Assembly (NCBI RefSeq): GCF_005405425.1
Contig: NZ_BJEA01000010.1
Span: 1-64,000 of the forward strand
Length of the DNA: 64,000 nt
Source of the DNA: Lactiplantibacillus modestisalitolerans
Lineage (GTDB): Bacteria > Bacillota > Bacilli > Lactobacillales > Lactobacillaceae
Reading direction: 5' to 3'
In this document: positions 17,328-25,321 of the stretch, in pieces
How positions within the stretch are numbered: position 1 is the stretch's first letter
How the letters are laid out: each line of letters opens with the position of its first letter
The notes under the pieces: model-generated
The model's database searches: none
What the model was told of the DNA's origin: nothing
Seen by the model: the letters and a program-made list of their open reading frames with translations, nothing else
Made by a program: the position numbers and the translations under genes

Positions 17328-17837
17328 ATGACAGGATCAGAACGAAGAGACCAAATTCGCGCACTTTTATCAACGAGTGATCGGGCAATCAGTGCGACGA
17401 TTTTAGCCCATAAGTTTGGGGTTAGCCGCCAAACCATCGTTGGGGATATTTCGCTGTTACGGGCCCGCGGTTTAACCGTCGTGGCGACGTTACACGGGTA
17501 CGAATTGGAGGCTAATGACCAGCCGAGCGCCATTATTGTTTGCCGCCACTTTCCAAGTGACGCGGCGGAAGAAATGCAACGGGTGATTCAGGCGGGGGGC
17601 GCCATTAAGGACGTTGAAATTGAACACCCGTTGTACGGCCAGTTGCGGGGAAGCTTGGAAGTACGAACGGCTGCGGACGTTAACCTATTCATGGGTCGCC
17701 TGAAGCATCAGCAGGGACATTTGTTATCCGAACTAACGGACGGGGTCCATACCCATACGGTGACTTATCAGACGCCCGACCAGTTAGCTGCCATTAAGCA
17801 GACGTTACGTGACGCCGGGTACTTATACGAAAACTAA
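17328..17837 (+). CDS. niaR: NiaR niacin-responsive repressor
   Basis: The 169-aa protein joins an HTH_11 winged helix (residues about 5-60; ILAHKFGVSRQTIVGDI) to a 3H domain. The three His positions of that domain appear in IEHPLYGQ, LKHQQGHL and GVHTHTVTY. NiaR/YrxA proteins bind nicotinate and repress NAD salvage genes in Firmicutes. It faces pncB across a palindromic operator, which supports the call. Confidence 0.92.
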   Translation: MTGSERRDQIRALLSTSDRAISATILAHKFGVSRQTIVGDISLLRARGLTVVATLHGYELEANDQPSAIIVCRHFPSDAAEEMQRVIQAGGAIKDVEIEHPLYGQLRGSLEVRTAADVNLFMGRLKHQQGHLLSELTDGVHTHTVTYQTPDQLAAIKQTLRDAGYLYEN

Positions 17838-17895
17838 CTTAACATTGACAAGACAGGGGCCAATTATGGTCCTTATTAGAAGTAAATTAGACGCT

Positions 17896-17943
17896 AAAAA
17901 AACAGTATCAGTTGAGGTTAGACTCAGCGGGTACTGTTTTTTG
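17896..17943 (+). terminator. Terminator after niaR
   Basis: AAAAAACAGTA...TACTGTTTTTT with a 24-nt, partly paired loop. It abuts the left end of a family B repeat. Confidence 0.75.
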
Positions 17944-17946
17944 GGC

Positions 17947-18314
17947 CTATGATAGTTGGTGTTGATCTGCTAGAAAGGCTGCTAATTGAATTTTTAATCA
18001 GTTCGGTGTGACTAGCGAAATATCAAGCTACGTTAAATTTAGTAACCGTTCTGCAGAATTATCTTCATTAATTAAGATTTACTGGAGTAACCAGTGAATC
18101 TTAATATAAAAGCCAGTCTAGCCAGCAGCGGGTGTAACCATGGCTCAACTGCGAAATTATTCTTAGTCGGAAGTGGATTGCTTCCGGCTTAGAATAAGGC
18201 TCGAATTTGAGATTGCTCAGTGGGTTTCTGAGTGAGCTCAAAGCGATGCCCGCAGTGTTCCAGCCAACCGGTTACACCCGCTGCTGGCGGCAATTTCAAC
18301 ACCAATTGGTACAG
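17947..18314 (+). repeat. Family B repeat, full copy 1
   Basis: This 368-bp element starts CTATGATAGTTGGTGTTG and ends CAACACCAATTGGTACAG, an imperfect terminal inverted repeat. Inside lies a 168-bp core (18121-18288) bordered by perfect 19-bp inverted repeats, GCCAGCAGCGGGTGTAACC / GGTTACACCCGCTGCTGGC. Two further hairpins are inside the core: GTCGGAAG...CTTCCGGC and GCTCAG...CTGAGTGAGC. The reverse complement is at 34255-34627. There is no open frame and no transposase, so it behaves like a MITE or a structured RNA. Confidence 0.85.
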
Positions 18315-18328
18315 AGCCGTTTTTTAGG

Positions 18329-19513
18329 TTAGAAATAATCGTTAAAAGCGGGGGCGGTTGCTACTAAACTCGCATCAAGCCGCTGAGCCGCCGCTAAGCT
18401 GCCAGTTAATTGGCCGTGCATCAGGGCGCTCGTTAGGGAGCGGGTCCCGAAGCAGGCCTTTGTCAGTTGCTGAATCGTTAATTGTAAGTCTGCCGGCCCG
18501 TCCACGGTGGGCGTTAACCGGTTAAAGCTGACGGTTCCCGCCTGACTTTGCAGCTCCCAGCAACCTTGATTAGCGGGGAGGAGCGGATCAGTAATGGCTA
18601 AGCGAATCGGGGCCACCGCTGCTTGAAACGGGTAGCGCTTAATAAAGTCGTGCAGGTCGACGATTCTGGCCATCATGTACGGTGTCGTGGTCACTTGCAT
18701 CCGGTCCGGGTCCGCCAGTAAGTCGAGGCCGTTGCCGTCGGTGGGAGCGTCGTAACTAAACTGGGCGAAGGTACTTCCATGCTTGGTCACGAAGTTTGCT
18801 AACGCCGTAAACGCGGCCGCTGAGTTGGTGGCCCATTCATGAATCGCGAAGGTGGTCGGCTGGCAACTATAGATGAGGTAGCCGCCAATTTGCGCTTCGG
18901 CATCCTGGTAAATTGCGACCCGCCAGTCGGGGTGCTTTAAGGCCAAATAGTCCCACCACCAATCGGGGCGAATCAGGCCACCCCGTTGATTTTGCGGTTG
19001 GGCCTGGTAAAAAGAGGCGCTTAACCGCAAGCCTTCAGTCCCGTAGCGGCGGATGCGTCCATCCGCCGCTAACGGCCGGATTCGCGGCAGGTCGCGGCTG
19101 GCGATGACTTGGTGGGTGCGGTTAAAGACGTGTTCATACCCAAACCGGCGGTAATAAGCATACGAGAACGGTGCTAAGTAGGATAACGTCACGCCGGCCG
19201 TAGCCATTTCCGTGAGCGCCGCCGTCAGCAACTTGCCGGCACCGCCGTGCCCCGCAAATTCGGGGGCACTCATGACGTCGCCGATTCCGTTCATCCGGTA
19301 GGTCGTTCCGTGAAAATTGACTTCAAAGGGCAGACTGTACAGGCCGCTAACGAGTTGGTGATCAGCGTGTAGTCCGTAGATCCAGCCGTGGTGGTAGCGG
19401 GCCATGAAAAATGCTCGGCGCTCAGGACTGTCCGGTTTATTGAACGCGTATTGATAAAGTTGGTAGAACGCCGCTCGATCGCTGGGCGAGGTTAAACGAT
19501 AGTTATTTGGCAT
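18329..19513 (-). CDS. Eis-like GNAT N-acetyltransferase
   Basis: The 394-aa protein has two tandem GNAT regions and a C-terminal SCP2-like domain, the layout of Eis (enhanced intracellular survival) proteins. The first GNAT contains GIGDVMSAPEFAGHGGAGKLL, the acetyl-CoA loop, and the YAYYRRFGYE motif is typical. Eis-family enzymes acetylate amines such as aminoglycosides, polyamines or peptides; the substrate here is unknown. AGGGGGTG precedes the ATG. MupG is encoded upstream on the same strand, 23 bp away, so the two are probably co-transcribed. Confidence 0.85.
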   Translation of the reverse strand: MPNNYRLTSPSDRAAFYQLYQYAFNKPDSPERRAFFMARYHHGWIYGLHADHQLVSGLYSLPFEVNFHGTTYRMNGIGDVMSAPEFAGHGGAGKLLTAALTEMATAGVTLSYLAPFSYAYYRRFGYEHVFNRTHQVIASRDLPRIRPLAADGRIRRYGTEGLRLSASFYQAQPQNQRGGLIRPDWWWDYLALKHPDWRVAIYQDAEAQIGGYLIYSCQPTTFAIHEWATNSAAAFTALANFVTKHGSTFAQFSYDAPTDGNGLDLLADPDRMQVTTTPYMMARIVDLHDFIKRYPFQAAVAPIRLAITDPLLPANQGCWELQSQAGTVSFNRLTPTVDGPADLQLTIQQLTKACFGTRSLTSALMHGQLTGSLAAAQRLDASLVATAPAFNDYF

Positions 19514-19536
19514 TTTAGCACCCCCTAAAATGATGA

Positions 19537-20628
19537 CTAGTCAGCGTTAACGAATTTGAAGTCGGACCATGGTTGGAGCAATGCCAAGCATGGTTGGTCA
19601 CTTGCAACGACGTGGCCAACGACGTTAATACGGCCACTATTGGTGAGGGCCTGGCGGGCGATTTGTAATTCGCCCTTGTACTGGCCAAAGTTATCGTTAT
19701 CAATCAGCACGTCGCCGGCTTTGATTGCGGCCGTATGGCGAGCAGGGAACGCTTCGTCCTTATAAATAACGCGGGTTTGTGACGAGCGGATGACGTAATC
19801 CGAAAAGTCGCCCCGGTAAGTTTGTGGTTGGCCGAAGAGCACCTTGTGTTCGACGGGCGTTAGGTCATTAACCGTTTGAACGTGCAGTAACGGGTACGGG
19901 CTGAAAAAGACTTCGGCGGCCGCACTCAATTCCGCTTCACTGGCGTAGGCGTTACCGATTAAGACGTCGTCAATCAAGCCGGTCATCTTTAGGTATTGTA
20001 CTTGCGCCGCAATTGGTAGCCCACGGTGGTTTTCCAAGGTGCACAGGCCGTCTTGCATTGGCCAAGGCCCAAAGGTGGCATCGTTTGAAGAAACGAACGC
20101 GGCGGTGTTGATGCCGTATTGCCGGTATTGTTCAGAAGCCTGAACAAAATAGTCTTTACCGAGGCCGGTATACTGTTGCGGGTAAAAATTATGTGAACCG
20201 AGCAAGTTTTCCTTGGACGGTGAGTAGTCCATGATCGTGTCAACGTAGTGGGTTCCCTTGGACATGTTGACCTCGATCTTTAAGCCAAATTCGTTATGGG
20301 TCATCCGGGCTTCCTCCTGGCCGGTGAACCCAAGGTCGAGCCGCACGCCCCATGCGCCCAGCTCGTGGAAGAAGGAAAGGTCGTCGTACGAAACGCCCAA
20401 TTGCTTAAACAGGTCCGGATTGACGTCGACCATGACTTCGAGTCCGAGTTGGTTCGCGTAGCTAATCACCCGTTTAAAGTTATTAACAACTTCGTTTTGA
20501 TCCCCCTTGATTTCTAGTAAAGAGGTAAAGACGCGTTGGTAGCCGTACTTAGCGGCGAGGTCCAAGTAGGCCGCGTCCTTTTCAAACGTTGACCGTTCGG
20601 GATAAACGGAAATACCAAGTTTACTCAT
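19537..20628 (-). CDS. mupG: MupG-like 6-phospho-N-acetylmuramidase (DUF871)
   Basis: The 363-aa protein matches the DUF871/MupG family: an N-terminal TIM barrel (LGISVYPERSTFEKDAAYLDLAAKYG, then VDVNPD and GVRLDLGF) and a C-terminal beta domain (about 245-363). MupG cleaves 6-phospho-MurNAc-GlcNAc during peptidoglycan sugar recycling in the cytosol. ATG 20628 follows GAGGA; the frame open to 20805 is upstream DNA. No murQ or PTS gene for this pathway lies nearby. Candidate operator palindromes lie in front of it. Confidence 0.85.
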   Translation of the reverse strand: MSKLGISVYPERSTFEKDAAYLDLAAKYGYQRVFTSLLEIKGDQNEVVNNFKRVISYANQLGLEVMVDVNPDLFKQLGVSYDDLSFFHELGAWGVRLDLGFTGQEEARMTHNEFGLKIEVNMSKGTHYVDTIMDYSPSKENLLGSHNFYPQQYTGLGKDYFVQASEQYRQYGINTAAFVSSNDATFGPWPMQDGLCTLENHRGLPIAAQVQYLKMTGLIDDVLIGNAYASEAELSAAAEVFFSPYPLLHVQTVNDLTPVEHKVLFGQPQTYRGDFSDYVIRSSQTRVIYKDEAFPARHTAAIKAGDVLIDNDNFGQYKGELQIARQALTNSGRINVVGHVVASDQPCLALLQPWSDFKFVNAD

Positions 20629-20684
20629 TAAATAGTCCTCCAAAATTGTTTTTCTGTATTCGCTTACATTATCGCACACTTGAT

Positions 20685-20727
20685 TGGTCCATACCAGCAA
20701 AAAACAAAATTGGTTGGTACAAATTTT
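20685..20727. promoter_or_regulatory. Candidate operators between mupG and the DUF2829 operon
   Basis: TGGTCCATACCA (20685-20696) is a TGGT-N4-ACCA inverted repeat. A second, imperfect 22-bp palindrome has arms AAAATT/AATTTT and lies at 20706-20727. Both resemble GntR/RpiR-type sites and could control either divergent unit. Confidence 0.4.
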
Positions 20728-20789
20728 AGAACTGTTCGCGCGGGCCGGATTATGATACGATTTTGGTAAACAAACTTGGAGGCGTTCAA

Positions 20790-21011
20790 ATGACATTTGA
20801 AGCAATCTTACCAGAACTAAAAGCAGGTAAAAAGGCGGTTCGGACGGGCTGGGAAGGCACCGAACTATTCGTTGTCTTGCAAGCCGCGACGACCTACGCG
20901 GGCGATCCGCTGAACCCGTACTTTTTAATTAAAACGGTGGACGAAGCGTATAGTGTGTGGTCACCAACGGACTGTGATATTTTAGCCACTGATTGGCAAC
21001 TAGTCGCTTAA
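20790..21011 (+). CDS. DUF2829 (Tad2-like) domain protein
   Basis: The 73-aa protein is a single DUF2829 domain: MTFEAILPELKAGKKAVRTGW, ELFVVLQ, YFLIKT, VWSPTDCDILATDW. DUF2829 is the fold of Tad2, a phage anti-Thoeris protein that sequesters cyclic ADP-ribose-derived signals. No phage genes are near, so this is a chromosomal member. ATG 20790 follows GGAGG. Its stop overlaps the start of the SDR gene (TAATG), and HIT and Nudix genes follow, all in one operon. Anti-defence activity is an inference from the family only. Confidence 0.75.
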   Translation: MTFEAILPELKAGKKAVRTGWEGTELFVVLQAATTYAGDPLNPYFLIKTVDEAYSVWSPTDCDILATDWQLVA

Positions 21012-21760
21012 TGATGGAATTTACGGAATACCGCCAGCAAACGGTCTTGATCACCGGGGCGGCCTCTGGAATTGGACACGCCCAAGCGCAAGCCTTTTTG
21101 GCGCAGGGCGCGGCGGTGATCGCAATTGACCAACGGGCTGATCCTGCCGATTGGGCGGCTCCAGAGCGGCTAACGTATCACGTGGCCGACGTTCGCCAAC
21201 CGGAACAACTCCAAGCGGCGATTCAGGCTGGAATTGCCCAGGCTGGGCAGCCCACGATTGTTTGTAACACGGCGGGAAAGTTAGATGGTTATCAGCCAAG
21301 TTTGGCGATTGATCTCGCAACGTGGCAGGATATTTTAGCCACCGATTTAACGAGTCAGTTTATCGTGACCAACGCCGTCCTCCCCGCAATGCTTGAACGT
21401 CAGCACGGGGTATTTGTGAACATGGCCTCGATTGCTGGGTTAGTCGGTGGTGGTGGTGGGGCGGCGTATACCGCTGCCAAGCACGCCATTATTGGTTACA
21501 CCAAACAGCTTGATTTAGACTACGCGGCGCAGGGGATTCGGGCCAACTGCATTGCGCCGGGGGCCATTGATACCCCCATGAACGCGGCTGACTTTGCCGG
21601 TGACGGTCAGATGGCCCGCTGGGTTGCGAGCGAAACGCCAGCTAAGCGCTGGGCCCAGCCCGAAGAAGTTGCGGACCTAACGCTGTTTCTTGCGAGTCAG
21701 CACGCTGACTACCTGCACGGAACGGTGATTCCCATTGATGGCGGTTGGTTAGAAAAATAA
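21011..21760 (+). CDS. Short-chain dehydrogenase/reductase
   Basis: A 249-aa classical SDR oxidoreductase using NAD(P). The cofactor motif is TGAASGIG (about residues 17-24), the CNTAG segment replaces NNAG, Ser lies in NMASIAG, and YTAAK holds the catalytic Tyr and Lys. The C-terminal IPIDGGW is typical. The aspartate after the second strand (IDQRAD) suggests NAD preference. Translation is probably coupled to the DUF2829 gene through TAATG; no separate ribosome site is seen. The substrate is unknown. Confidence 0.88.
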   Translation: MMEFTEYRQQTVLITGAASGIGHAQAQAFLAQGAAVIAIDQRADPADWAAPERLTYHVADVRQPEQLQAAIQAGIAQAGQPTIVCNTAGKLDGYQPSLAIDLATWQDILATDLTSQFIVTNAVLPAMLERQHGVFVNMASIAGLVGGGGGAAYTAAKHAIIGYTKQLDLDYAAQGIRANCIAPGAIDTPMNAADFAGDGQMARWVASETPAKRWAQPEEVADLTLFLASQHADYLHGTVIPIDGGWLEK

Positions 21761-21773
21761 GGGGGGCGTTTAG

Positions 21774-22136
21774 ATGGATGACTGCATTTTTTGTCAGCCC
21801 CAGCCGACGGTCGTCGAAAACGAACTGGCGACTGCGTTTTACGACCTTCATCCGGTCAGTTTGGGACACTTATTGATTATTCCTAAGCAGCATTACGCAA
21901 CCTGGTTTGACGTACCGGCCGCCGAGCGTCAAGCCATCTGGCAGTTGGTCGATACGGCGAAAGCCGCTTTAGATCAGCGGTACCAACCGGACGGTTACAA
22001 CGTTGGCATTAACGTCGGTCCGGCTGCCGGGCAGACCATTATGCACTGTCACGTACACTTGATTCCGCGCTATCACGGCGACGTGCCGAACCCCACTGGT
22101 GGGATTCGCAACCTGTTGCCGCCGGAAGCAAACTGA
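21774..22136 (+). CDS. HIT-family nucleotide hydrolase/transferase
   Basis: The 120-aa protein carries the histidine triad HCHVHLI (family HxHxHxx, about residues 97-103) and the CxxC zinc ligand CIFC at the N-terminus. HIT proteins hydrolyse dinucleotide polyphosphates or nucleoside phosphoramidates. GGGGGGCG precedes the ATG. It lies 13 bp after the SDR gene and 14 bp before the Nudix gene. Confidence 0.92.
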   Translation: MDDCIFCQPQPTVVENELATAFYDLHPVSLGHLLIIPKQHYATWFDVPAAERQAIWQLVDTAKAALDQRYQPDGYNVGINVGPAAGQTIMHCHVHLIPRYHGDVPNPTGGIRNLLPPEAN

Positions 22137-22150
22137 TAGGGGGACTTTTT

Positions 22151-22726
22151 TTGACAGAACAATTTAATAAGGTGGGGCGTCCGGGTAAAATTTTAACCAC
22201 GACGCCGGTTTATCACGGGCCAATTTTTGACCTCGTTAAGCAGGAAATTGAAACGCCGGACGGCCTTAAGGTTGAGCGTGATTTGATCGACCACGGTAAC
22301 GCGGTTACGATTTTAGCCATTACGGCGGATGATCAGGTCGTCTTAGGTTCCGAGTACCGGGTTGGCCGTAATTCTGAGACGGTTAGTTTACCGGCTGGGT
22401 TGATCAACGGTGACGAAGATCCGTTGGTCGCGGCTAAGCGGGAATTACAAGAAGAGACGGGGTACATTGCCCATGCGCCACAGCTAATGACCCGGATTAG
22501 CTCGTCGGAAGGCTTTACCAACGAAACGGTCAACCTGATTTTGACCCGAATTGATCCGAGTGAGCGGGGTAAACGCCACTTTGACCACGACGAATATGTG
22601 AATACGGCGCTTGTCCCGTTAAAGGACGTCATCCAAATGATGCGCCGGGGCCAAATTCGCTCGGCGCAGGGAATTTGCGCCTTAACGTGGTACCTGACTT
22701 TTATTCGACCGGAGGAACGCGCGTGA
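22151..22726 (+). CDS. Nudix hydrolase, ADP-ribose pyrophosphatase-like
   Basis: A 191-aa Nudix hydrolase with a full Nudix box, GLINGDEDPLVAAKRELQEETG. The LPAGLI lead-in and the N-terminal VERDLIDHGNAV segment match ADP-ribose pyrophosphatases, which split ADP-ribose into AMP and ribose 5-phosphate. It starts with TTG after AGGGGGA. It is the last gene of the Tad2-like/SDR/HIT/Nudix operon; a family A hairpin follows. Confidence 0.88.
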   Translation: MTEQFNKVGRPGKILTTTPVYHGPIFDLVKQEIETPDGLKVERDLIDHGNAVTILAITADDQVVLGSEYRVGRNSETVSLPAGLINGDEDPLVAAKRELQEETGYIAHAPQLMTRISSSEGFTNETVNLILTRIDPSERGKRHFDHDEYVNTALVPLKDVIQMMRRGQIRSAQGICALTWYLTFIRPEERA

Positions 22727-22762
22727 GGGGACTGACTAGTTAACGCTAGTGTGATTAGTGAA

Positions 22763-22862
22763 GAACACACACAGGAGGCTACGACATTCGTCGCGGCCTC
22801 CTGTTGTGTCTCCGAGTATTAATGCCGAAACGTGCACCAAAAGTCGGGAAACAACCCCGACG
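22763..22862 (+). repeat. Family A repeat, copy 4
   Basis: AACACACACAGGAGGCTACGAC...GTCGCGGCCTCCTGTTGTGT forms a long hairpin (about 22763-22808) that should terminate the operon. The GTATTAATGCCGAAACGTGCACCAAAAGTCGG arm follows, degenerate on its far side. Confidence 0.75.
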
Positions 22863-23137
22863 AACGCAAACGCCACCACTGAGCCACTTTAGGATCGCCC
22901 TCACGGCTAAATACGTATCGACTCAACAGTATCTCCCACTGATTGAAATCGGAAAGATCAATCAGTGGGAGACTGCTAAAATTAAATCATAAGGTATGAA
23001 CCTGATTGGACCGCGAGTCCGTGGAATGAGTCATCATACGATTGGTTGGCTTTCACCATGGTTAAACGACATTTAACGGTCTTATTCATGCAAGCCACTA
23101 CTACGACCTTATCCTGTTTGGGATAGGGCTTTTTTAT
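22863..23137 (+). ncRNA. Possible small non-coding RNA with hairpin and terminator
   Basis: This gene-free stretch contains a 14-bp perfect stem, TCTCCCACTGATTG/CAATCAGTGGGAGA (22932-22945 and 22959-22972). A Rho-independent terminator, CCTTATCC...GGATAGGG plus TTTTTT, lies at 23107-23135 with no gene before it. A terminator without an upstream coding sequence suggests a small RNA or the end of a lost gene. I do not match it to a known RNA family. Confidence 0.35.
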
Positions 23138-23149
23138 AATCTGTAATAA

Positions 23150-23345
23150 TAATCGGTTCAATAATATGCGGTGTTAATCTGCTAAAAATAAACGTGCAAG
23201 CTATTCTTAATTAGTAAGCACTCCGCATAACCATCTATATCAAATCTAACTAAGCTAAAGTAAGCCGTGGTAATTAATGTTAAGACTAGCCAACCGGTTA
23301 TCCCCGCTGCTGGCGGCAGCATTGACACCGATTGGGGCGGGGCCC
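23150..23345 (+). repeat. Family B repeat, degenerate copy
   Basis: GCGGTGTTAATCTGCTAAAAATAA resembles the left end of the family B element. AACCGGTTATCCCCGCTGCTGGCGGCA followed by TTGACACCGATTGG (about 23298-23335) matches its right end. Most of the core is missing, so this is an internally deleted relic. Confidence 0.65.
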
Positions 23346-23375
23346 TGTTGGCACACGCTCATTTTAAGGTGTAAG

Positions 23376-24014
23376 TTAGTCTGATTTGACTTCAATTCCG
23401 GTGAGAAATGTTGCCAGATTAGCCGCCTGATAAAGGTTAACTTGCAGACCACGCACGAGCTTGAGGTCAACGTCTAAACGTTCAAACTCGCAACTGCTGA
23501 GATCGACACCCTTTAAGTTGGTTTCGTTGAAACTAGCCTGGTTGAGCTGACAAGCCGTGAAGCGTACCCGGCTAAACTGGTTGGTCATCAAACTGGCATC
23601 CGTTAGCTTACTTTGTTGGAAGCTGACGACCTTCATTTTGAGTTCACACAGGATGGCGAGGTCAAGGCGGCAATTAGTGAACTGAACGTTATTAAGTACC
23701 GACTTGGTGAGGTCGAGACCCACTAATTTACAGCCATCAAAGTGTGTGCGAAATAGGCTCGCGCCCTCAAAGTGGCAGTTTGAAAAGTCGCAGTGTTCAA
23801 ACCGCACGTCGGCCACTTCCAGACGGTCAAACGTCCATCCAGTGAAAGTCACGTTTTGAAAGTAAACGTGGTCAAAAATGGGATGCGTCAGCGTGGTTGC
23901 TGGTAGTGTAACGTCACGAATAACGCAGTTGGTTAGTAGGTGGTCTTCATCGGTATAAATAGTATTAAAGTCGCCGGGATTTAAAGTATCCGGGTCAATT
24001 CGGGGTTGGTCCAA
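23376..24014 (-). CDS. Pentapeptide-repeat protein
   Basis: The 212-aa protein is built of A(D/N)LXX-type five-residue repeats, such as FEHCDFSNCHFEGASLF and ASFNETNLKGVDLSSCEF, which fold as a right-handed quadrilateral beta helix. Qnr and MfpA members mimic DNA and protect gyrase; many others have no known role. The start is TTG after GGAGGA. It is monocistronic. Function cannot be fixed beyond the fold. Confidence 0.85.
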   Translation of the reverse strand: MDQPRIDPDTLNPGDFNTIYTDEDHLLTNCVIRDVTLPATTLTHPIFDHVYFQNVTFTGWTFDRLEVADVRFEHCDFSNCHFEGASLFRTHFDGCKLVGLDLTKSVLNNVQFTNCRLDLAILCELKMKVVSFQQSKLTDASLMTNQFSRVRFTACQLNQASFNETNLKGVDLSSCEFERLDVDLKLVRGLQVNLYQAANLATFLTGIEVKSD

Positions 24015-24453
24015 GTTGATTCCTCCGTTTCGTTTTCCTTAGCATAACAATTTTTATCGGTAAATTAATGAGAAATTACTAAGGCGATTTACGGCCGTTA
24101 ATGGGATTGGCTGAAGTGATTAACCAAAACAAACGGTGAAAAGTCGCCTGAGACGCAATCTAAGCCCTAAATTATCATGAAAATTTTAGATAGCGCGGTG
24201 GGGCCGTATTTTAGCGACCCGGAAAACGCGGCTGATCAACGGTTAGTAACCATGCCTCGGTTGGCTTGCTTGTTAAGGATCACGCGGCTAAAAATTATGC
24301 TGAGCTGGACTTGGTAAGGTCAGCTTCGCATCTTCGGTTTTTGATTGACGGTGGTTGACGGGCGGCCTAGAGTGAAGCTAACGCGAATGTAGTTTAAAAA
24401 GCGGGTGGAGCCAATGAATGGGCGTCAGCGGAATTATCATTTGGAGACAAAAG
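24015..24453. other. Gene-free region with a possible gene remnant
   Basis: No intact gene is seen. An ATG at about 24177 opens a 49-codon frame (MKILDSAVGPYFSDPE...) without a ribosome binding site. Coding-like sequence seems to continue in another frame (VKDHAAKNYAELDLVRSA), so this may be a frameshifted remnant of a small gene. Confidence 0.35.
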
Positions 24454-24518
24454 AAGAGGCCGTGATATTAATCACAGCCTCGTGGATGTTACCTCATGTT
24501 AATAGCCGAAACGTACGC
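24454..24518 (+). repeat. Family A repeat, copy 5 (truncated)
   Basis: The hairpin GAGGCCGTGAT...ATCACAGCCTC is followed by TTACCTCATGTTAATAGCCGAAACGTACGCG; the second inverted arm is missing. It abuts the stop of the HAD gene and probably terminates it on the minus strand. Confidence 0.7.
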
Positions 24519-24519
24519 G

Positions 24520-25317
24520 TTAAAGGTTAAAGTAATCTTCTAAGAACACCGCGACGCCGTCTTCATCGTTACTCTTGGTAGCGTACTTAGTCGCCGCCTT
24601 GACCGCGGGAATCGCATTTGCCATGGCAACGCCGACCTTAGCCGCCGTCAGCATGCCGAGGTCGTTTTCTTGATCTCCAAACGCCATTAGGTTATCGAAG
24701 GTGGCGCCGGTATGGTCCAGAAGGGCCTTCAAACCATTGGCCTTATCGGTCCGTGGTGGCAAGTATTCGAGCAGGTTCGTCCGGGACGGGACCACGTGGA
24801 AGAAGTCCGTAATTTGACTAGGCAGTTGCGCTTGTAACTGTTTGGCGTCCGGCCCGGCCGTGACGACCTTACCATATTCCTGGTCGGGAAGGTCGGCAAA
24901 CGAAACGTCACTAAACGGCATCAGGCCCTTGAGCATCTCCTCGTAGGGCGACTTGCCTAAATCGGTAATGGCGTAAACTTGGTCCAGCCCCAAAACGTCC
25001 AGGTAAAAGCCGCGTTGCTTAGCCTGTTCAAAGAGCGGTTGCAAGTTGGCCTTGTTGACACTGGTGCGGGCTAGCACCTTGCCGGTCGTATTTTGTTGAA
25101 CGAGACCGCCGTTGAAGGTGATGGCGTAGTCGCGCTCCTGGTTAAGTTCCAGTTGCTTGAGAAACGGGGCAATCGCCTTAATGGGGCGACCGGTACAAAG
25201 CACGATCTGCTTGCCCGCGGTATGAAGCTTTTTTAACACCGTCGCGGTTCTTGCCGTAATCGTCTTCTCCGAAGTTAGCAACGTGTTATCAAGATCCAAA
25301 GCAATGGTGGTAATCAT
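24520..25317 (-). CDS. Cof-type HAD phosphatase
   Basis: The 265-aa hydrolase has motif I DLDNTLL (residues about 8-14), CTGRPIKA as motif II, Lys in RTDKANGLKALL and FGDQENDLGML as motif IV. It is of the Cof/YidA type acting on sugar phosphates or similar metabolites. It begins 4 bp after thrC and is surely co-transcribed with it; a homoserine/threonine-pathway phosphatase role is possible but unproven. Confidence 0.9.
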   Translation of the reverse strand: MITTIALDLDNTLLTSEKTITARTATVLKKLHTAGKQIVLCTGRPIKAIAPFLKQLELNQERDYAITFNGGLVQQNTTGKVLARTSVNKANLQPLFEQAKQRGFYLDVLGLDQVYAITDLGKSPYEEMLKGLMPFSDVSFADLPDQEYGKVVTAGPDAKQLQAQLPSQITDFFHVVPSRTNLLEYLPPRTDKANGLKALLDHTGATFDNLMAFGDQENDLGMLTAAKVGVAMANAIPAVKAATKYATKSNDEDGVAVFLEDYFNL

Positions 25318-25321
25318 GTCC

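Noticed and set aside
17947-18314. Family B element as an IS with transposase
   Set aside because: It is too short and holds no open frame of useful length.
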